Assembly (NCBI GenBank): GCA_018105865.1
Contig: CM030853.1
Coordinates: forward strand, 2,517,429 to 2,581,428
DNA length: 64,000 bases
Reading direction: 5' to 3'
Source: Metaphire vulgaris
Lineage: Eukaryota > Annelida > Clitellata > Crassiclitellata > Megascolecidae
The stretch's first letter is position 1, and each line of letters starts with the position of its first letter. The translations under genes and the position numbers were made by a program. Under the pieces are notes generated by a model. That model did not search any database. It worked only from the letters and a program-made list of their open reading frames with translations, and was not told the DNA's origin. Of the stretch, positions 12,396 through 25,513 are shown one piece after another.

Positions 12396-12706
12396 GCGAT
12401 GTGAGTTAATAAGCGTTTTAAAATGCGGTTTCAAAATCGTTTTCAATTAAATTAATTATTCGTTCGACTGTGGAAGTTTCCCACTGATTTTCACCGATAT
12501 AACAGGTAGCAGAAAGGGACGACCAATCGGGTCGACCTGCCAGTTCTTTTATAGAATAGAGGGTCGGGACGGTGTGTTTTTGACCCAATATTTTTCTTAG
12601 CAGTTAGCAAATGTATGTCGTGGAAATTTTTCGAAATTTTTAATTGTAACGATTAGTTGCATTTAGTTTTCCAAGACAGCTTTTACAGTCTAGTTCTTCG
12701 TCTGGC

Positions 12707-12709
<3 letters not shown>

Positions 12710-12805
<96 letters not shown>

Positions 12806-12818
12806 TAATAATAATAAA
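12710..12818. repeat. (ATA)n microsatellite
   Basis: Nearly pure AAT/ATA trinucleotide tract with one interruption (AAAATAATAATAATAAAG) at the end. Confidence 0.97.
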
Positions 12819-13068
12819 GTTTGAAGTGGTTCAGTAGGGTCTGCCCTGTATGAGAACCATTGTCTTTATTTCGCTAATTTTTATTACACTTTTCTACTAT
12901 AAGTGAGTCAAATCCGAGCATATTTTTTCTTAAACCACTGTGTAGACCTAATAATTTATATAGAGCCGAAATAGAAAGAATTGAGACCACGGCCGCCACC
13001 TGGTGAATGAGACTGTTATTATTTTTGGGTCTATCGTCAACTTCTTCAACTTGCAGCTGATTTCTTCA

Positions 13069-13469
13069 GGGGCTGTCCATTAATTACGTCAACAATTTAG
13101 GGGGGTTTGAAAAAGTTTGACAGTTGTTGACAGGGGGGGCGTCAAGAGAAGTTGATGTCAACAATTTCACTTTTTACAAATAATCAAAAAATATGAAATT
13201 TCATGGAATACTGTTTATTACAATGGGAAAAAAGCATGGTAAAAAAGGTCATCACCACCACATTTTGACACTCGATCAAAAAGGGAAAAAGTGGTAAAAA
13301 TGGTCATCACTGCAAAAAATAATAACCTTGTTATTGGGACCTGTCATTGACCTAAGGGGGGAGGGTCAAAAGTTTTTGACATAATTATAGGGGGTAAGTG
13401 AAAGTTGACAGTTGTTGACAGGGGATCAAAAATTGCCCCAAAATTGTTGACATAATTAATGGACAGCCC
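13069..13469. mobile_element. GGGGCTGTCCATTAAT element, copy 2
   Basis: Same inverted ends as 1648-2019, about 400 bp. The flanks share TTCAG on both sides, a possible 5-bp duplication. Confidence 0.8.
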
Positions 13470-14980
13470 TTCAGATTTTGCTCAGAAAAAATAGCAGCTC
13501 CATTGCTAGAGATGTTAATCGATCAATTTTTCCATAACCATGTCGGTTTTTCCACCTGGAATTTAAAACTTAAAAATTTGGTGTTAAAAATTCAACTGCC
13601 TCTAGAAAAAGTATAGCCTAGTTCTATCTACACCACGGTTCTGATGACCCCCACGGGGTCGAATGACGATTTGCCAAAGCCGGAGACCTTCAGAAATATA
13701 GGGTTGTCTCTTTTATTGTTATTGCGCAAAATTTAATTTTAACAAGTTGATGAATCGATCGATTTTTAAATTTCTCTCGGCGGGCTGAATCACATGGGAA
13801 TTGAATTAAAAGGGTCAACGCACTGATGAGCGTTTATTTTCGATTTTTAAAGCTTGAATCACGCAACGCAACTAAACGATACTGTAAAACCGAACACTAT
13901 TTCGTTGACGTCAACAGTAATATTATATTGCGCTATAACATTTCAGAACGCTTACGTCACCTCATAAACGCTTGTTTTGATTAGTCTCATCTTTGAAGAC
14001 ATTCAGAATTCTGGTTCTAGGATAAATATTTGCTTCTTCTTTTTATAGCCGATTTAATTTCACGTGCGTATTAATTTTTCTTACCCGATTTGGCTTCAGC
14101 CCCCGCCCCCGCCCCCGCCCCCACCACGCCTGTCGGGATCAAACGGGAAATGATGAATTCGACGCTCAGTGTGTGTGAAATGTCGCAAAGTCACGCAGCT
14201 CGGTCGGCGACGTGCGAAGAGCCTGTTTAGGAACGGCGATAAAAGGGACAACGGCATCGAGTCAGGTAACGCCGACCTACAACCGACGAGATCGAGAAAT
14301 AAATAACTCTAGACGCTCGAACGACGTCTACCGTTTTCTACGCTTTGTTCGTCTCCGCGGCTTCGCGATTTACACCCGCATTTCTGCGGGCGAGCACGAT
14401 TAATTAAACGCGTCTAGGTGGATGAATTAATAACAACGGGCGCTATATCAAATGGATATAATTCATATAGCGCCTTCGTCATGCCACGTGGAAATCGATG
14501 TCTGCAGCCTGCGTCACTGCCCCCCGCCCCCGTCGGCCAATCGATGACCCGCCGAGCAGACTATTACTTTATTGCTCAGATACGAAAACGAAAAAAAACA
14601 TGGCATCTATGCATCTAATTTGCGACCTGCCATCCATACGAATACTTAGGCTGCATGCTGTTGCCGCCAGTTAATTTATTCCCAAAGAATTTGTTTCTTT
14701 TAGGAAGGAATAGCTTCTGAAAATTGCCTTCATTTCGTGACATTTCTAATTTCTAGTGTAATTTATGATGTATCGTCAGTTTTTGTAAGACTAAACCGAA
14801 ACACCAAGTTCCACTTAGATCGCTATCTCATTTTCAAGACGTACGTTTTCACGTGGGTGTTGCGGCCACAATTTTCAAAAAAACCTAGCGAAGACATTTC
14901 TTGTTTGTTTCTTGGAGGATGTATATCTTATCATCATAAACTTTGAGGTACTTTTTTCACGTACCTGGGTAGGCGGGGGA
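13470..14980. other. No gene seen
   Basis: AT-rich sequence with a CCCCCG tract (14101-14122). Short frames at 14212-14618 have no family resemblance and no clear splice sites. Confidence 0.5.
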
Positions 14981-15041
14981 CTAATTCTAACGTCAGTAGA
15001 CTAGAAAAAACCGTCACTTTCCACCCTATTAATGTGTCTAT

Positions 15042-15944
15042 CAGTGATGGGTAATTCAATTTCTAATTCTAATTAATTAGCTAATGAATTAGCTATCTGT
15101 CTAATTCTAATTCTAATCAATTACTTCCAAAATATTGCTAATTCTAATTCTAATTCTAATGAATAGCTTGCTAATTGTAATTGAAAAGAACAATTAGTTG
15201 CCTAATTAGCACACTTTTGCTTGTGACAAGTGCTTTGGAACCAGGATTCAAACTCAAGTGGATAGAGAGTGCTGAGGAAAGATATTTTGTTTAAGGACAA
15301 ATTAAACGTCAAGTAATTCAGTCTCAAAGCAGATAAACAATACACCTTTGACACCAGCTATGGACAATGACAAATCAGTCACACCTCAAATTAAGTCCAA
15401 CAACAATCTATTTGGATATATGGAAGAAACTTTGCTGACGTCAACAGAAACTGAAGAGCTCCAAAGTTACTTATATACTCCAACCAATATGAACACTAAT
15501 TGTATTTCTTTTTGGGAGGACCATAAATTGAACTTTCCCTGTTTATACTGGCTACATTTGCAGCATCATATTGTACCAGCCACATCTGCTGCTATTGAAA
15601 GATCATTTAGTGCAGTGGATTTATTCTTAATGCTAGAAGAAAATGAAATCGATTAGATGATACTTTGTTTGAGTCACTTTTACTTGCAAAATGCAATTCT
15701 GATATAATCTAGATTACGGAGGATGACATTAATTTTCGTCGTTACATTAAAATGCATCGCAATTTTTATCAGTGCACTTCTAATTGCTAATTAATTCTAA
15801 TTAATTAAATTAGAAGGTATCTAATTCTAATTCTAATTAATTGGTTGTGAAATTTTGCTAATTCTAATTCTAATTGTAATTGTAAAATTTCAACTAATTC
15901 TAATTCTAATTAATTAGATAAAAAAGGGCAATTACCCATCACTG
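15042..15944. mobile_element. hAT transposon, 903 bp, with transposase remnant
   Basis: Ends CAGTGATGGGTAATT and AATTACCCATCACTG; the 8-bp TSD GTGTCTAT is at 15034-15041 and 15945-15952. Subterminal ATTCTAATT repeats occur at both ends. It interrupts a dispersed repeat whose halves rejoin exactly at the duplication. It keeps only the end of a hAT transposase. Confidence 0.92.
15348..15656 (+). pseudogene. hAT transposase C-terminal dimerisation domain remnant
   Basis: A 102-residue frame with FWEDHKLNFPCLYWL followed by PATSAAIERSFSAVD. The pattern W..N...FP.L, then PATSAA.ER.FSA, is the hAT C-terminal dimerisation region, which helps form the active transposase. The zinc-finger and catalytic parts are missing, so the element cannot move alone. 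It lies wholly within the 903-bp element. Confidence 0.85.
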
Positions 15945-16688
15945 GTGTCTATATTGCAAAATATAATAATGGTGGCTATACATTTTACAGATTTTCAAAC
16001 CTTTAAAGCAGTCAGATATCTGATAGATATCCCAAATGCGGGTCCAGATTCCTTGTAGGCATTGACTGGGCTTCAATCGGTGCAAATATGAAAGCCCTAC
16101 GACACCACAAATTTTCGCTCAAATTTCGAAAAAAACCCTGGACTATATATAGTCCATGAAAAATTTTCGGGTGACCCAAAAATTCATGTCGATATTTCAC
16201 CGAAATTTCTATTTAGAACCTTCAAACACCTTGCAGTGATGTCAGTGGAGTAGAAAAATCCGTCACTTTCCACCCTATTAATGTGTCTATATTGCAAAAT
16301 ATAATAATGGTGGCTGTACATTTTATAGATTTTCAAACCTTTACAGCAGTCAGATATCTGATAGATATCCAAAATGCGGGTCCAGAATTTTGTCTGTCAT
16401 TCTGTCTGTCCTTCTGTTCGGCGGTCTTGTTATAATTTTAGCAGCGGGTCAGGTCAGCAGAGGTCGTCTAAGGCCATCGACGAGTGTTGGTCCGAGCGAC
16501 GCGAATGATTGACAAGATTGGCGAGCACTTGTTTCCGCATCAACAACCTGTTGCACCAGATCCCAAGACGACGGATTAACAGGTGGCAGCGAACTCAGAA
16601 GTTCAACCCACCCCACCACCACCACCACCACCATTGGCGCATCTGGGTTGAAAATGAATTACTTAAATCAATTACTATATCTAAAGTA

Positions 16689-16769
16689 CAGAGTGGAGTG
16701 GCGCAAAAAAACCGGACTAGTCACAGTTAGGTTTGCATTTAATATAGTCCGGTTTTTTGCGCCACCCTG
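16689..16769. mobile_element. Palindromic MITE, mariner-like ends, copy 1
   Basis: About 81 bp between TA dinucleotides; ends CAGAGTGG(AGT)GGCGCAAAA and TTTTGCGCCACCCTG. The arms share GCAAAAAACCGGACTA and its complement with a short spacer (GTTTGCATTTAAT). A second copy is at 19716-19803. Confidence 0.75.
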
Positions 16770-17460
16770 TATTAATGTACTATGTACCTCTTGGCGGGAA
16801 TTATGTTTCCCTTTTGGTAATATCCTTGTTTCCTTTATACGCGTTATTTTCTTTCTAGACAAACTAGCTGTTATCTTCTATATAATTTCATGCTTGTTAT
16901 AAAACGTAATGCATGGCTATTGGAAATAAACTGTCGACATCCAGAAAATCTGAAAATATCGATGTACCCCTATTCCTAAATTCTGGCTACTCCACTGACC
17001 ACCAACTCCATTATCATTCGCGTCGTCGTCATCATCATCATCATCATCATCATCATCTGCCATTGTCGTCTACGAAAGTCTTCGTTATTATCGTTTTGAT
17101 TGTTTGACATATCAAATTATCAATCGCTCAATACGGACTCTTTTCCCCCTTTATTGGAAATTCTGCGTCTATTTCTGTGAATGTTCAAGCCAACGTTGTA
17201 ACTAGTATGTGTACTTTTGCGCGACTTATCGTAAGTAAGTGATACCACCATTGGAGTAAATAGGCGTGAAAAAGTGGGGGAGGCGAAAACTCCAATACGT
17301 CCTCCTTCTCCCTACCCTATGGTAGCTTCTTAAACAGTGGGGCTCGAGCTTAATAGAAGTCCACGCGTCTATGGATACCACCGCAGAATATATTAGATTA
17401 TGCTTTTAAAATGAATCTAAAATAATCAACGAGAAATTAATTATATCATAATCACCACCA
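16770..17460. other. No gene seen; CAT tract
   Basis: CAT/CGT trinucleotide tract at 17022-17057 and one dispersed-repeat copy at 17259-17370. Confidence 0.5.
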
Positions 17461-17461
17461 C

Positions 17462-17466
17462 TACCC

Positions 17467-17523
<57 letters not shown>

Positions 17524-17562
17524 ACATCATCATCAACAACATCATCATCATCATCATCAAGC

Positions 17563-17597
<35 letters not shown>

Positions 17598-17605
17598 TTA
17601 GTATT

Positions 17606-17696
<91 letters not shown>

Positions 17697-17699
17697 TTA

Positions 17700-17743
<44 letters not shown>

Positions 17744-17765
17744 CATCATCATCATCATCATTATT
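17462..17765. repeat. Long compound trinucleotide array (CAT/TTA/GTA)
   Basis: CAT (17468-17560), TTA with TAG variants (17561-17655), TAG (17656-17696), TTA (17697-17743), and CAT again. Both strands are open over long spans only because of the repeat. Confidence 0.97.
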
Positions 17766-18944
17766 GATAAGACTCCGCTACTCCGCTAGAGGCCGCCATA
17801 ATAGTTGTCCTGGAAATGGAGGGAGGAGAGGCGCTCGCTTAACCCGATCGACGGCGTCCGGCGCCCGGCGAGCGACACTCGGACGGGCCGCAACCGCCGC
17901 TCGCTCTCCGCTCCCGCCCCGCCCCAAGTTTCGTCACCTTAACCGTCACCCTCTCTTAGTCCGACTCGCAGTCGAAACGGAGGAACCGACAACGACGAAA
18001 CTAATCATGCCGACAACGACATCGACTTCGATGATGATGACGACGACGACGTGGACTTAGTAGTTGTCGAATATCCGATGAGTATCGGGCTATTTCAACA
18101 GACAATGCGGAATGATATCATGACACTCTCTCTCTCTCACAGACAGGTAAAATGATACGGATACTTAGACCGTTAACGTACCTGTGGGGTGGAAAGGGGG
18201 TTGGAAGAAAATATGCGCTATATGATATAAATCCAGTATGTAAACGGTGGTACTACCGTGCGAGTTTTCAAGTACTGTACACGAGGAGAGAAGGTAATTG
18301 ATGCGATACTAGAACCGTCAAAAGACTACTTGAAGTACCTCGTCCATCACTCGCTCGTTCGCTCTTCTTCTTCTTCTTCTTCGTCCCGGAAGTACTCCCC
18401 GTCGTCTCTTCATCTTGTCACGTGACGACGACGACGACGACGACACTCGAACCGGAAACGGTGGTGGCTCGCTGACTGACGTCATCGGATCGTGTCGTCG
18501 GCGTTCTGCCCAACGAGATGACGTCAAACGTGACGGTTTGTAGTCGTCGTCGTCGTAGTTGTTATTTCTACGTCATCATCATCGTCGTCGTCGTCGTCGT
18601 CGTCATAATCATAATCATAGCGAAACACGTGATATTTCCAATTGGCGTCATGATGACGTTGTCACTTTTCGGCGGTGACGTCACAAATTGAATCAAGACA
18701 TTGAGTCATCCCAGTGAGGACGTTGAAAAAAAACGAACACTGCCAAGATTTTGATGAACGCAGCAGAATTTTACTTACTTACTATAACGCATTGTGAACT
18801 TATTAGATCTGTTGCCATGGTAACACTGTCTCTGCAAATGGCCGACGATATTTCCTCGGGTCGAAATACAGTTAAGTCCCCTTTACAACCGACTTAAAGC
18901 CGCTGGTAAACTTCAATCGCCTTATGCAGGTCCGCATCATAGTA
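17766..18944. other. No gene seen; CpG- and CGT-rich block
   Basis: GC-rich sequence at 17770-18060 and CGA/CGT tracts (18423-18447, 18541-18605), with TGACGT-type motifs near 18470-18690. No convincing exon. Confidence 0.45.
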
Positions 18945-19125
18945 CAGTAAAACTTCGTTATAACGTACTTAGCGGGTCTTTAGAATTTAGTATGATATTA
19001 TATCTGAGGTACGTTATATCCAATATCATGCAATACGGTAGTGCATCACACGGGACAGTATACGTTGCGGTACGTTATAACCGAATATGCGTTATAATCG
19101 AGTTCGTTATAACGAAGGTTCACTG
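18945..19125. mobile_element. pogo/Tigger-like palindromic MITE, copy 1
   Basis: 181 bp between TA dinucleotides with ends CAGTAAAACTTCGTTATAACG and CGTTATAACGAAGGTTCACTG. CAGT ends and a TA target fit pogo/Tigger elements. More copies: 20650-20826, 21698-21879 and 39493-39691; partial copies 22331-22415, 24411-24490 and 46690-46870. Confidence 0.75.
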
Positions 19126-19715
19126 TACGGAACGCATCGAAACTAGATAACAAGTCTGTCTCTGTACATGTTGCGAATTCTATCGATCCTTGTCCCGTAT
19201 CTCTATCCAGACATGTGCAGTATCTAATCTAATAGATACTTTTGCCCTTCAATGTAAAAGAATGAATGAAACAGCATATTGTTGGATCTTTTATCTAATT
19301 TTTTCCTCATCCCACTGGGCGACATGGGCGCCCACTGAAATTTTTTCAAGGGGGTGCTTAGCACAATGGTCACAGGCTAAGCTATTAGCAAGGTTTTCAA
19401 ATGTCACTGTGAAAATATTGGTATTTGCATATTTCTAGTGGGGGAGGGGGGGAGGTGACAAGTGGCCCTTCTTTCCCTAATGTACGGGCGCCCATGATCA
19501 TTTCCGATTGCCTGCCATAATCGGATGTGACGTCATCAAATGAAACTGGGCGAAATTTTTGTAGCGCCAGCTTTTCGTCTCTTCAGAATCCTCAGAAAGT
19601 ACTACCGATGGGCGGGCGGGCGGGCGGATCGACTGATTGGATTTTATCAAAATGTTTACAACAATTTTTTTGCATCGTCGCAGGAAATTGCGCCGATATT
19701 AGATAATAGATATTA

Positions 19716-19803
19716 CAGGGTGGCGCAAAAACCGGACTACCGGTAGTCACATTTAGGTTTGCATTTAATAATTATAGAGTAGTCCGTTTTTTGCGTCACC
19801 CTG
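19716..19803. mobile_element. Palindromic MITE, mariner-like ends, copy 2
   Basis: 88 bp between TA dinucleotides, ends CAGGGTGGCGCAAAAA and TTTTTTGCGTCACCCTG; same interior GTTTGCATTTAAT as the copy at 16689-16769. Confidence 0.8.
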
Positions 19804-20649
19804 TAGATATTAGGTGAGATTAATAATTTGCTTTTGACATCAAGCTCACAATTTCAACATCCTTTTTAATCACTTATGTCAGTCAGTCAGTCAGTCAGTA
19901 AGAAAGTCAATCAATCAATCAAGCAGTCAACAAAGCAAGCTGTTAGTCAATCAATCAATCAATCAACAGTTGTATTCGTTTTACGCTGGAGACTAGAGGT
20001 CGCGACCTTTGATGTTTTTAAACAGCGTCACGTGATTGAGTCATTCAGCGCGTTGCTATTAGCAACGAGGAGTGATTACAAATGGCGGCTTTAATTAAAG
20101 ATTGTTCAGTATGCATCGAATCATATCCCGTCTCGGAAATATAACTGATTGATATTTATCATGCACGTGATTGATTGATTGACTGATTGATTGACTTAAT
20201 GATTGAATGATTGCTGATGAGGGCAACTGACGCGGAGCGATTGATTGATCGTGTTGTCGGAAGGCGTGCAGTTTGTCATATCGGGCGAACGAATTAAGCC
20301 ACCGGCACGGGGTCCCTGTATAGTCGATATTTTATTCGTCGTTCGTCTATACCGTAAGTGTCTCTGTCGTCATAAATCCGGTGTTCAAAAATTAATCCTC
20401 TATAAAATACCGTCCGCCCCCCCCCCACTGCCGTTTCAGAAAGCTCCAAATCAACCGATAGCATCAGACTATTTCGGTGCTTAGATCAACCGATCAGCTT
20501 AAACACGTCACTCTCAAAACACTCATCACAAACAGTTCCTGTTTACTTACTGGTCGGCCTCGACCCGACCCGACCCTAATTCACCTTTGACCCGTCCTTA
20601 TTATCTCGCCGTGTCCGAGGCGCTTGCAAGAGAAGAAACTTCGAATCTA
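19804..20649. other. No gene seen; (TCAG), (AATC), (ATTG) tracts
   Basis: Short tetranucleotide tracts at 19878-19970 and 20168-20212. A frame at 20245-20484 has no recognisable similarity. Confidence 0.5.
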
Positions 20650-20826
20650 CACTGAAACTTCGTTATAACGCTTTTAGTGTAACATCTAGTACGTTATATC
20701 CGAGGTACGACGTTATATCCCAGTACCATCCCAATACTGTAGCGCATCACACGGGACCGTACAGTGCGGTACTTTATAGCCGAGAATACGCTATATAACC
20801 GAGTCCGTTATAGCGAAGTCTTACTG
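20650..20826. mobile_element. pogo/Tigger-like palindromic MITE, copy 2
   Basis: Same family as 18945-19125, with diverged ends (CACTGAAACTTCGTTATAACG at left; GCGAAGTCTTACTG at right). Confidence 0.65.
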
Positions 20827-21005
20827 TAGTATTTTTAATTTTATTGGCGTAGCTCTCTGTTTCGTTTTATTCCGATATCTTATACTATAAATACCTCTTT
20901 TATTACCTACGCATGATCAATGTCAGATACCTCTCTCGTCTCAATTATTACTTCTTGTTACCTCTTTTCCTTTACCACCGTTCTTTATGCAACGCGCACG
21001 ACCTT

Positions 21006-21071
21006 ACCGCTTTTTCTTCTTCTTCTTCTTCTTCTTCTTCTTCTTCTTCTTCTTCTTCTTCTTCTTCTTTG
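21006..21071. repeat. (TTC)n microsatellite
   Basis: TTC/CTT tract, followed at 21150-21192 by an ACG/ACA trinucleotide tract. Confidence 0.95.
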
Positions 21072-21697
21072 CTATCTTCTTTCTTCCTCGTGTTGACATT
21101 TTCATCAATGAGCATTTCCCAGTTGTACGACAGAACACGAAGATAAAAGGATAATGACGACAACGACGACTACAACGACGACGACGACGACGGCGCTGGT
21201 CGTTCTTCTTTCTTGTTCTTTCCTCGGTATCGCTCCCCCCCCCCACTCCTCTCCACCTGTGTGTGTGTGTGTGTGCTTTCCTTCATCGTCCAGGGTTGAC
21301 ATAGCCATCTTCTGCTTCCTGCAGACTGCTTCCATGTCCCCATACTGTATAGACGGAATATAATTATTCAGGATTTAATATCAAGTAATTGGATGCTCGT
21401 CTCTCTCTCGTCTAGCGCTATATCGATGTCCCAATAATGCGTGCACGCCTCGTTTTCACGTACAGCTTCCGGTTTCTCTTCGCATTCTAGACTCTAAGCC
21501 TTTCTTTCCCATTTTAGAGTGCCGCGTGACGTCACGCGAGTCATTTCGACGTCAGAAATGTAAGGGTTTCTAAGTTTTCCCCCGAAATTGGGACTTGACT
21601 CTGTACGACGTCACCGTATACAATAGATGACGTCATATTAGACGTCTAAATGCATTCAAGCTAAGGCGAACATTAATAATAGTTCAAGAAAGAAATA

Positions 21698-21879
21698 CAG
21701 TAGAACTTCGTTATAACGCGTATACTCGGCTATGACGAATACTTGGTTACCGGCACCGCAGTGTACGGTGCCGTGTGATGCGCTACCGTGCTGGATGGTA
21801 TTGGATATAACGTGCCTCGGACATAACGTACTAAATTCTACAGACCCGCTGATAAGTACGTTATAACGAAGTTCTACTG
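21698..21879. mobile_element. pogo/Tigger-like palindromic MITE, copy 3
   Basis: 182 bp, ends CAGTAGAACTTCGTTATAACG and CGTTATAACGAAGTTCTACTG, a perfect 21-bp inverted repeat flanked by TA on both sides. Confidence 0.85.
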
Positions 21880-22019
21880 TAGTACGATTCGTGAGCGCCT
21901 CGGCGATTCTTGACCTCGGTTTATCCAATCATGGTCTGTCTCAATTAAAGCTTTAATCTGACCCGGGCAATGCTCTGGGCAGGTGCATGGATCTGTCTTC
22001 ATTCGCCTACCTTTTTGGC

Positions 22020-22120
22020 GCTCAATCGAGGTCACGTGACGATCGAAAGCAGACGACTCGCCGGAATCAGCACCGCACGTTGAGTGCGTCACGTGACCGT
22101 TAGTCACGTGACCAGCTTCC
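22020..22120. promoter_or_regulatory. GTCACGTGAC E-box cluster
   Basis: Three TCACGTGAC palindromes within about 85 bp, in GC-rich DNA. CACGTG is the E-box bound by bHLH-Zip factors of the USF/MITF/TFEB type. No gene start is tied to it, so function is inference. Confidence 0.3.
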
Positions 22121-22330
22121 CTTAACGGGGAGGGGGGGGGGGGAGGGGCCGGGGGCGGGGCAGAAGGCGGTGTCCGGCCCAATGGACCGTGAAATGCCCG
22201 GTTCATGGATGAATGACCTTGCCAGCGATAGGCGCCAATTAATTCCATCACCATGGAGACGCGGCAGCATCGTATCTCGTATTCGCAATAAATTCGGGTC
22301 CGCCTCAACGTCACGGACAGCATTCATCTA

Positions 22331-22635
<305 letters not shown>

Positions 22636-23369
22636 TTTTATTTGTATTATACTCGACATTCAAAGATCTCTTTTGCAATAATTCTGGAGCATCAAATTGT
22701 CCCCGCCGTCCTAAATATCCCAAAGCGCCTTAAACTCCTTTTGGAGGAGGAGGAAGATGTGGTGGAGAAGGCGGAGGAGGAAGAGGGAGGAGGAGAAAGA
22801 GGGGCGTAGTCATCCCTCCGACCGACCGTGATAAACGGCGGTTGACACGGAGCGCCTGGAAAACCGCATTCCGACAGATTCCTTTGGCGGACCGAATAAA
22901 TAGCCCGTCTACTCCAGAATGGCGACGGAGTGGAGTGCATGGTGGATGGGGGCTTGGGGTGGGAGAGTAGGGTGACGAGGTGGGGACTGGCAGGCCGGAG
23001 AGACTTCGTTACACTGGATAAGGCGAGCAGTTACTAAGACGTCCGTCCGATCTGTTAATTGCCTTATTTTCGCGTTTCAAACGAATCTCTCTCTTTTTTT
23101 CTCCCGCCCGCGGCCGACAGAACAGAAAAAGGGAGAGAATTCGAAACGACGTAAAGGAGAATGAGAGACTAAGTGAGTGGAATGAGATAAGAAGAGAGAG
23201 AAAGACGCGGTCGTGAGTGACTCCGCCCGGCGAACCTTGACCCACACTTTCACCGGAACAGAAGGGACGCCCCCCGGTGATGAAGTTTTATAGCGCCGTT
23301 TGGGTGAAGTTTTTCAAAGTGGCTCAATGTCACACGGGCGTCCCCACACATTTGGACAAGATGGGACAC
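22636..23369. other. No gene seen
   Basis: GGA-rich tract (22743-22800) and purine-rich repeats near 23115-23215; no supported exon. Confidence 0.5.
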
Positions 23370-23536
23370 CAGTGACGTAGTCACGAATATGATTTGGGAG
23401 GGTATAAACCTTAACTATAAACCATATAAACTACATATAACCACATATAACCACATATAAATCACATAAAAACTTTAAGGTTGACTAATTTTGGGGATAT
23501 ATATATACCGATATACCCCCCGTCGCTACGCTCCTG
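23370..23536. mobile_element. hAT MITE, CAGGGGCGTAGC family, copy 2
   Basis: Diverged ends CAGTGACGTAG and GCTACGCTCCTG with the 8-bp TSD TGGGACAC (23362-23369 and 23537-23544). The interior matches 7548-7731. It lies about 400 bp upstream of the first recognised GPCR exon. Confidence 0.85.
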
Positions 23537-23930
23537 TGGGACACTTGACCCTCCTCTCTGGAAAGTGCAAATCTATTTTTTAACTAACTATTACATTTTT
23601 TAAAACCAATATTTTAACACTAAAACACTATTACTACTACTGATATGCATGAAGTGAAATTGAGAAACTTAACTTTAACTAAGATGTGTGGAATTGAATA
23701 TCTTGAAAACTATATTACAGTAAAGTGAGCAATGTGGGTCCCCCCCCGCCTGGAAAAATTTCTGTGGGCGCCACTGGGCGTGCGTTTTTTCTATATCATT
23801 GTTGATCGCAATTTTTAGATATTCACAAGAAGATTGTCGGAAAATGACTAATTTATTATTTATATCCTAGAGAAAACAGATTTATAACAAGGACACCCAT
23901 CAACTAAACTTGTGCGCTGGTGATTTTCAG

Positions 23931-24400
23931 AGCTTCCACTTGTTAAGTTCCTCGTTTCCCATCGAAGCCCCGCCCAACTCCACGTCCTGCGACGGCCCCG
24001 CCAATGACGTCTCGCCTCCGGTCGACGCCACGCCCTTCGATTACGTCATCTACATGCCCGACCTCGACTCCGCCCGCCACGAGTGGACGGACGATCGCGC
24101 CTACCTTCCGACGACCCTGACCTACGCGCTGACCTTCGTCGTCGGGGTCGTCGGCAACTCGGTGGCGGCCCTCGTCCTGCTCGGGGGCGACTCCAGGGCG
24201 CGCAGTCCAACGTCGTCGTTTCTGGCCAGCTTCGTCCTCGCCGACCTCGTGTTCCTCGTCGTCTGCGTCCCGTACGAGATGTTCGCCAAGAAGTCGGCGG
24301 TCTGGAACGGCGGCAACTTCCTGTGCAAGCTCGTGGGCTTTGCCGAGATGTTGTCCGGCTGTTCGTCGGTGCTGAACCTTACCGCCGTCAGCATCGAACG
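23931..24400 (+). CDS. GPCR exon 1 of model (N terminus, TM1-TM3)
   Basis: The acceptor TTTTCAG ends at 23930; the donor CG|GTAGGC follows 24400, phase 2. It encodes an acidic, Pro-rich extracellular N terminus, TM1, TM2 and TM3 up to SIE. No ATG precedes the N-terminal region in frame (the frame opens after TAG at 23868-23870), and the first internal Met is at 24052. The start codon is therefore probably in an unseen upstream exon. Codon use is strongly GC-biased compared with the flanks. Confidence 0.88.
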
Positions 24401-25093
24401 GTAGGCTACAGTAGAGACTCGCTAAAAAGGCTACAGTAGAGACTCGCTATACAACGCACTCGGTTATAACGCATGTTCGGTTATAACGTATATATATATA
24501 TAGAGTATATAATTATGCCGTGGGCGCCCACACATTGGGGCAAGAGGGGGCACTTGCTCCCTCCTGGAAAATAAAACTGCCAATATTTCCCATTGAAATT
24601 TGAAAACCTTGATAAAATATTAATCGTGCATGACCATTGTGTTAAGATGTGTTTTGCCCCCTCTTGAAAAATTCATGTGGTAGGTATAGCCATGACCATT
24701 ATGTTTTGCCCCTCCTGGAAAAAATTTCTGTGGGCGCCCATGAATTATGCACTTCTGTTATACAGTAGCACCAGTTCTAATACCCAAGGGTATCAATCGA
24801 TGGTACTTCAAATCCATCCGCATAAGATCAGGTCATTCCAGAGATCAGTCAGAGGGAAAGAGTAAGACCGACTCGAGAGGAAAACTAATTGAAAGAGATG
24901 TGTTTTAAGTCAGAGGAAGAGACTTCTAGATTTTGGGCCCAGAAATAATAGAAAAAGCTCTCTTACCAAGCAGATGATCGGAAGAAAAAGCGAAAACATT
25001 TTATTCAGTATCAGAGGAAAAAACTCAAATAATCGAAAACAATCAGATTCGTACATGAAAAACACACGAATACTGCTTAAATTAGAAGAGAAC

Positions 25094-25148
<55 letters not shown>

Positions 25149-25463
25149 GGTGAGTGTTCTGTTCTTGTTTTTCCGAGTTATTCGGAACCTGAATTATCGG
25201 AGGCAGTCACAATGTGAAGTGAATTTGATTCACCGGATAATATAGAGTCACTCCTGTCCGTCGTTGGCGTATTTATACTTTTTGCCGGCGTTGAATTCTC
25301 GCAGATCCACGAGAAAAAAAATTCTCGCATCTGCGACGCCTCTGAGAAGACGACTTCTCCAATGATGGTACCCGGATGTGGCTATGGGCCCGTGGCGGAA
25401 ATAACACGGCGACCTTGAGTTGAGACCGGAAGTTGGATTTTCAGGACATTTTGACAACTAAAC

Positions 25464-25513
<50 letters not shown>

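Larger units (their letters stand above)
14981..16386. repeat. Tandem copies of a dispersed repeat, split by a hAT insertion
   Basis: The block with GTCACTTTCCACCCTATTAA, then ATTGCAAAATATAATAATGG and CAGTCAGATATCTGATAGAT, is present twice (about 14998-16048 minus the hAT insert, and 16220-16385), joined by a GACTGGGCTTCAATCGGTGC segment. A third copy sits at 34334-34674 inside the GPCR gene. Confidence 0.8.

Noticed and set aside
17441..17761. 106-residue open frame (-)
   Set aside because: Only poly-Met, poly-Asn, poly-Thr and poly-Ile from trinucleotide repeats.
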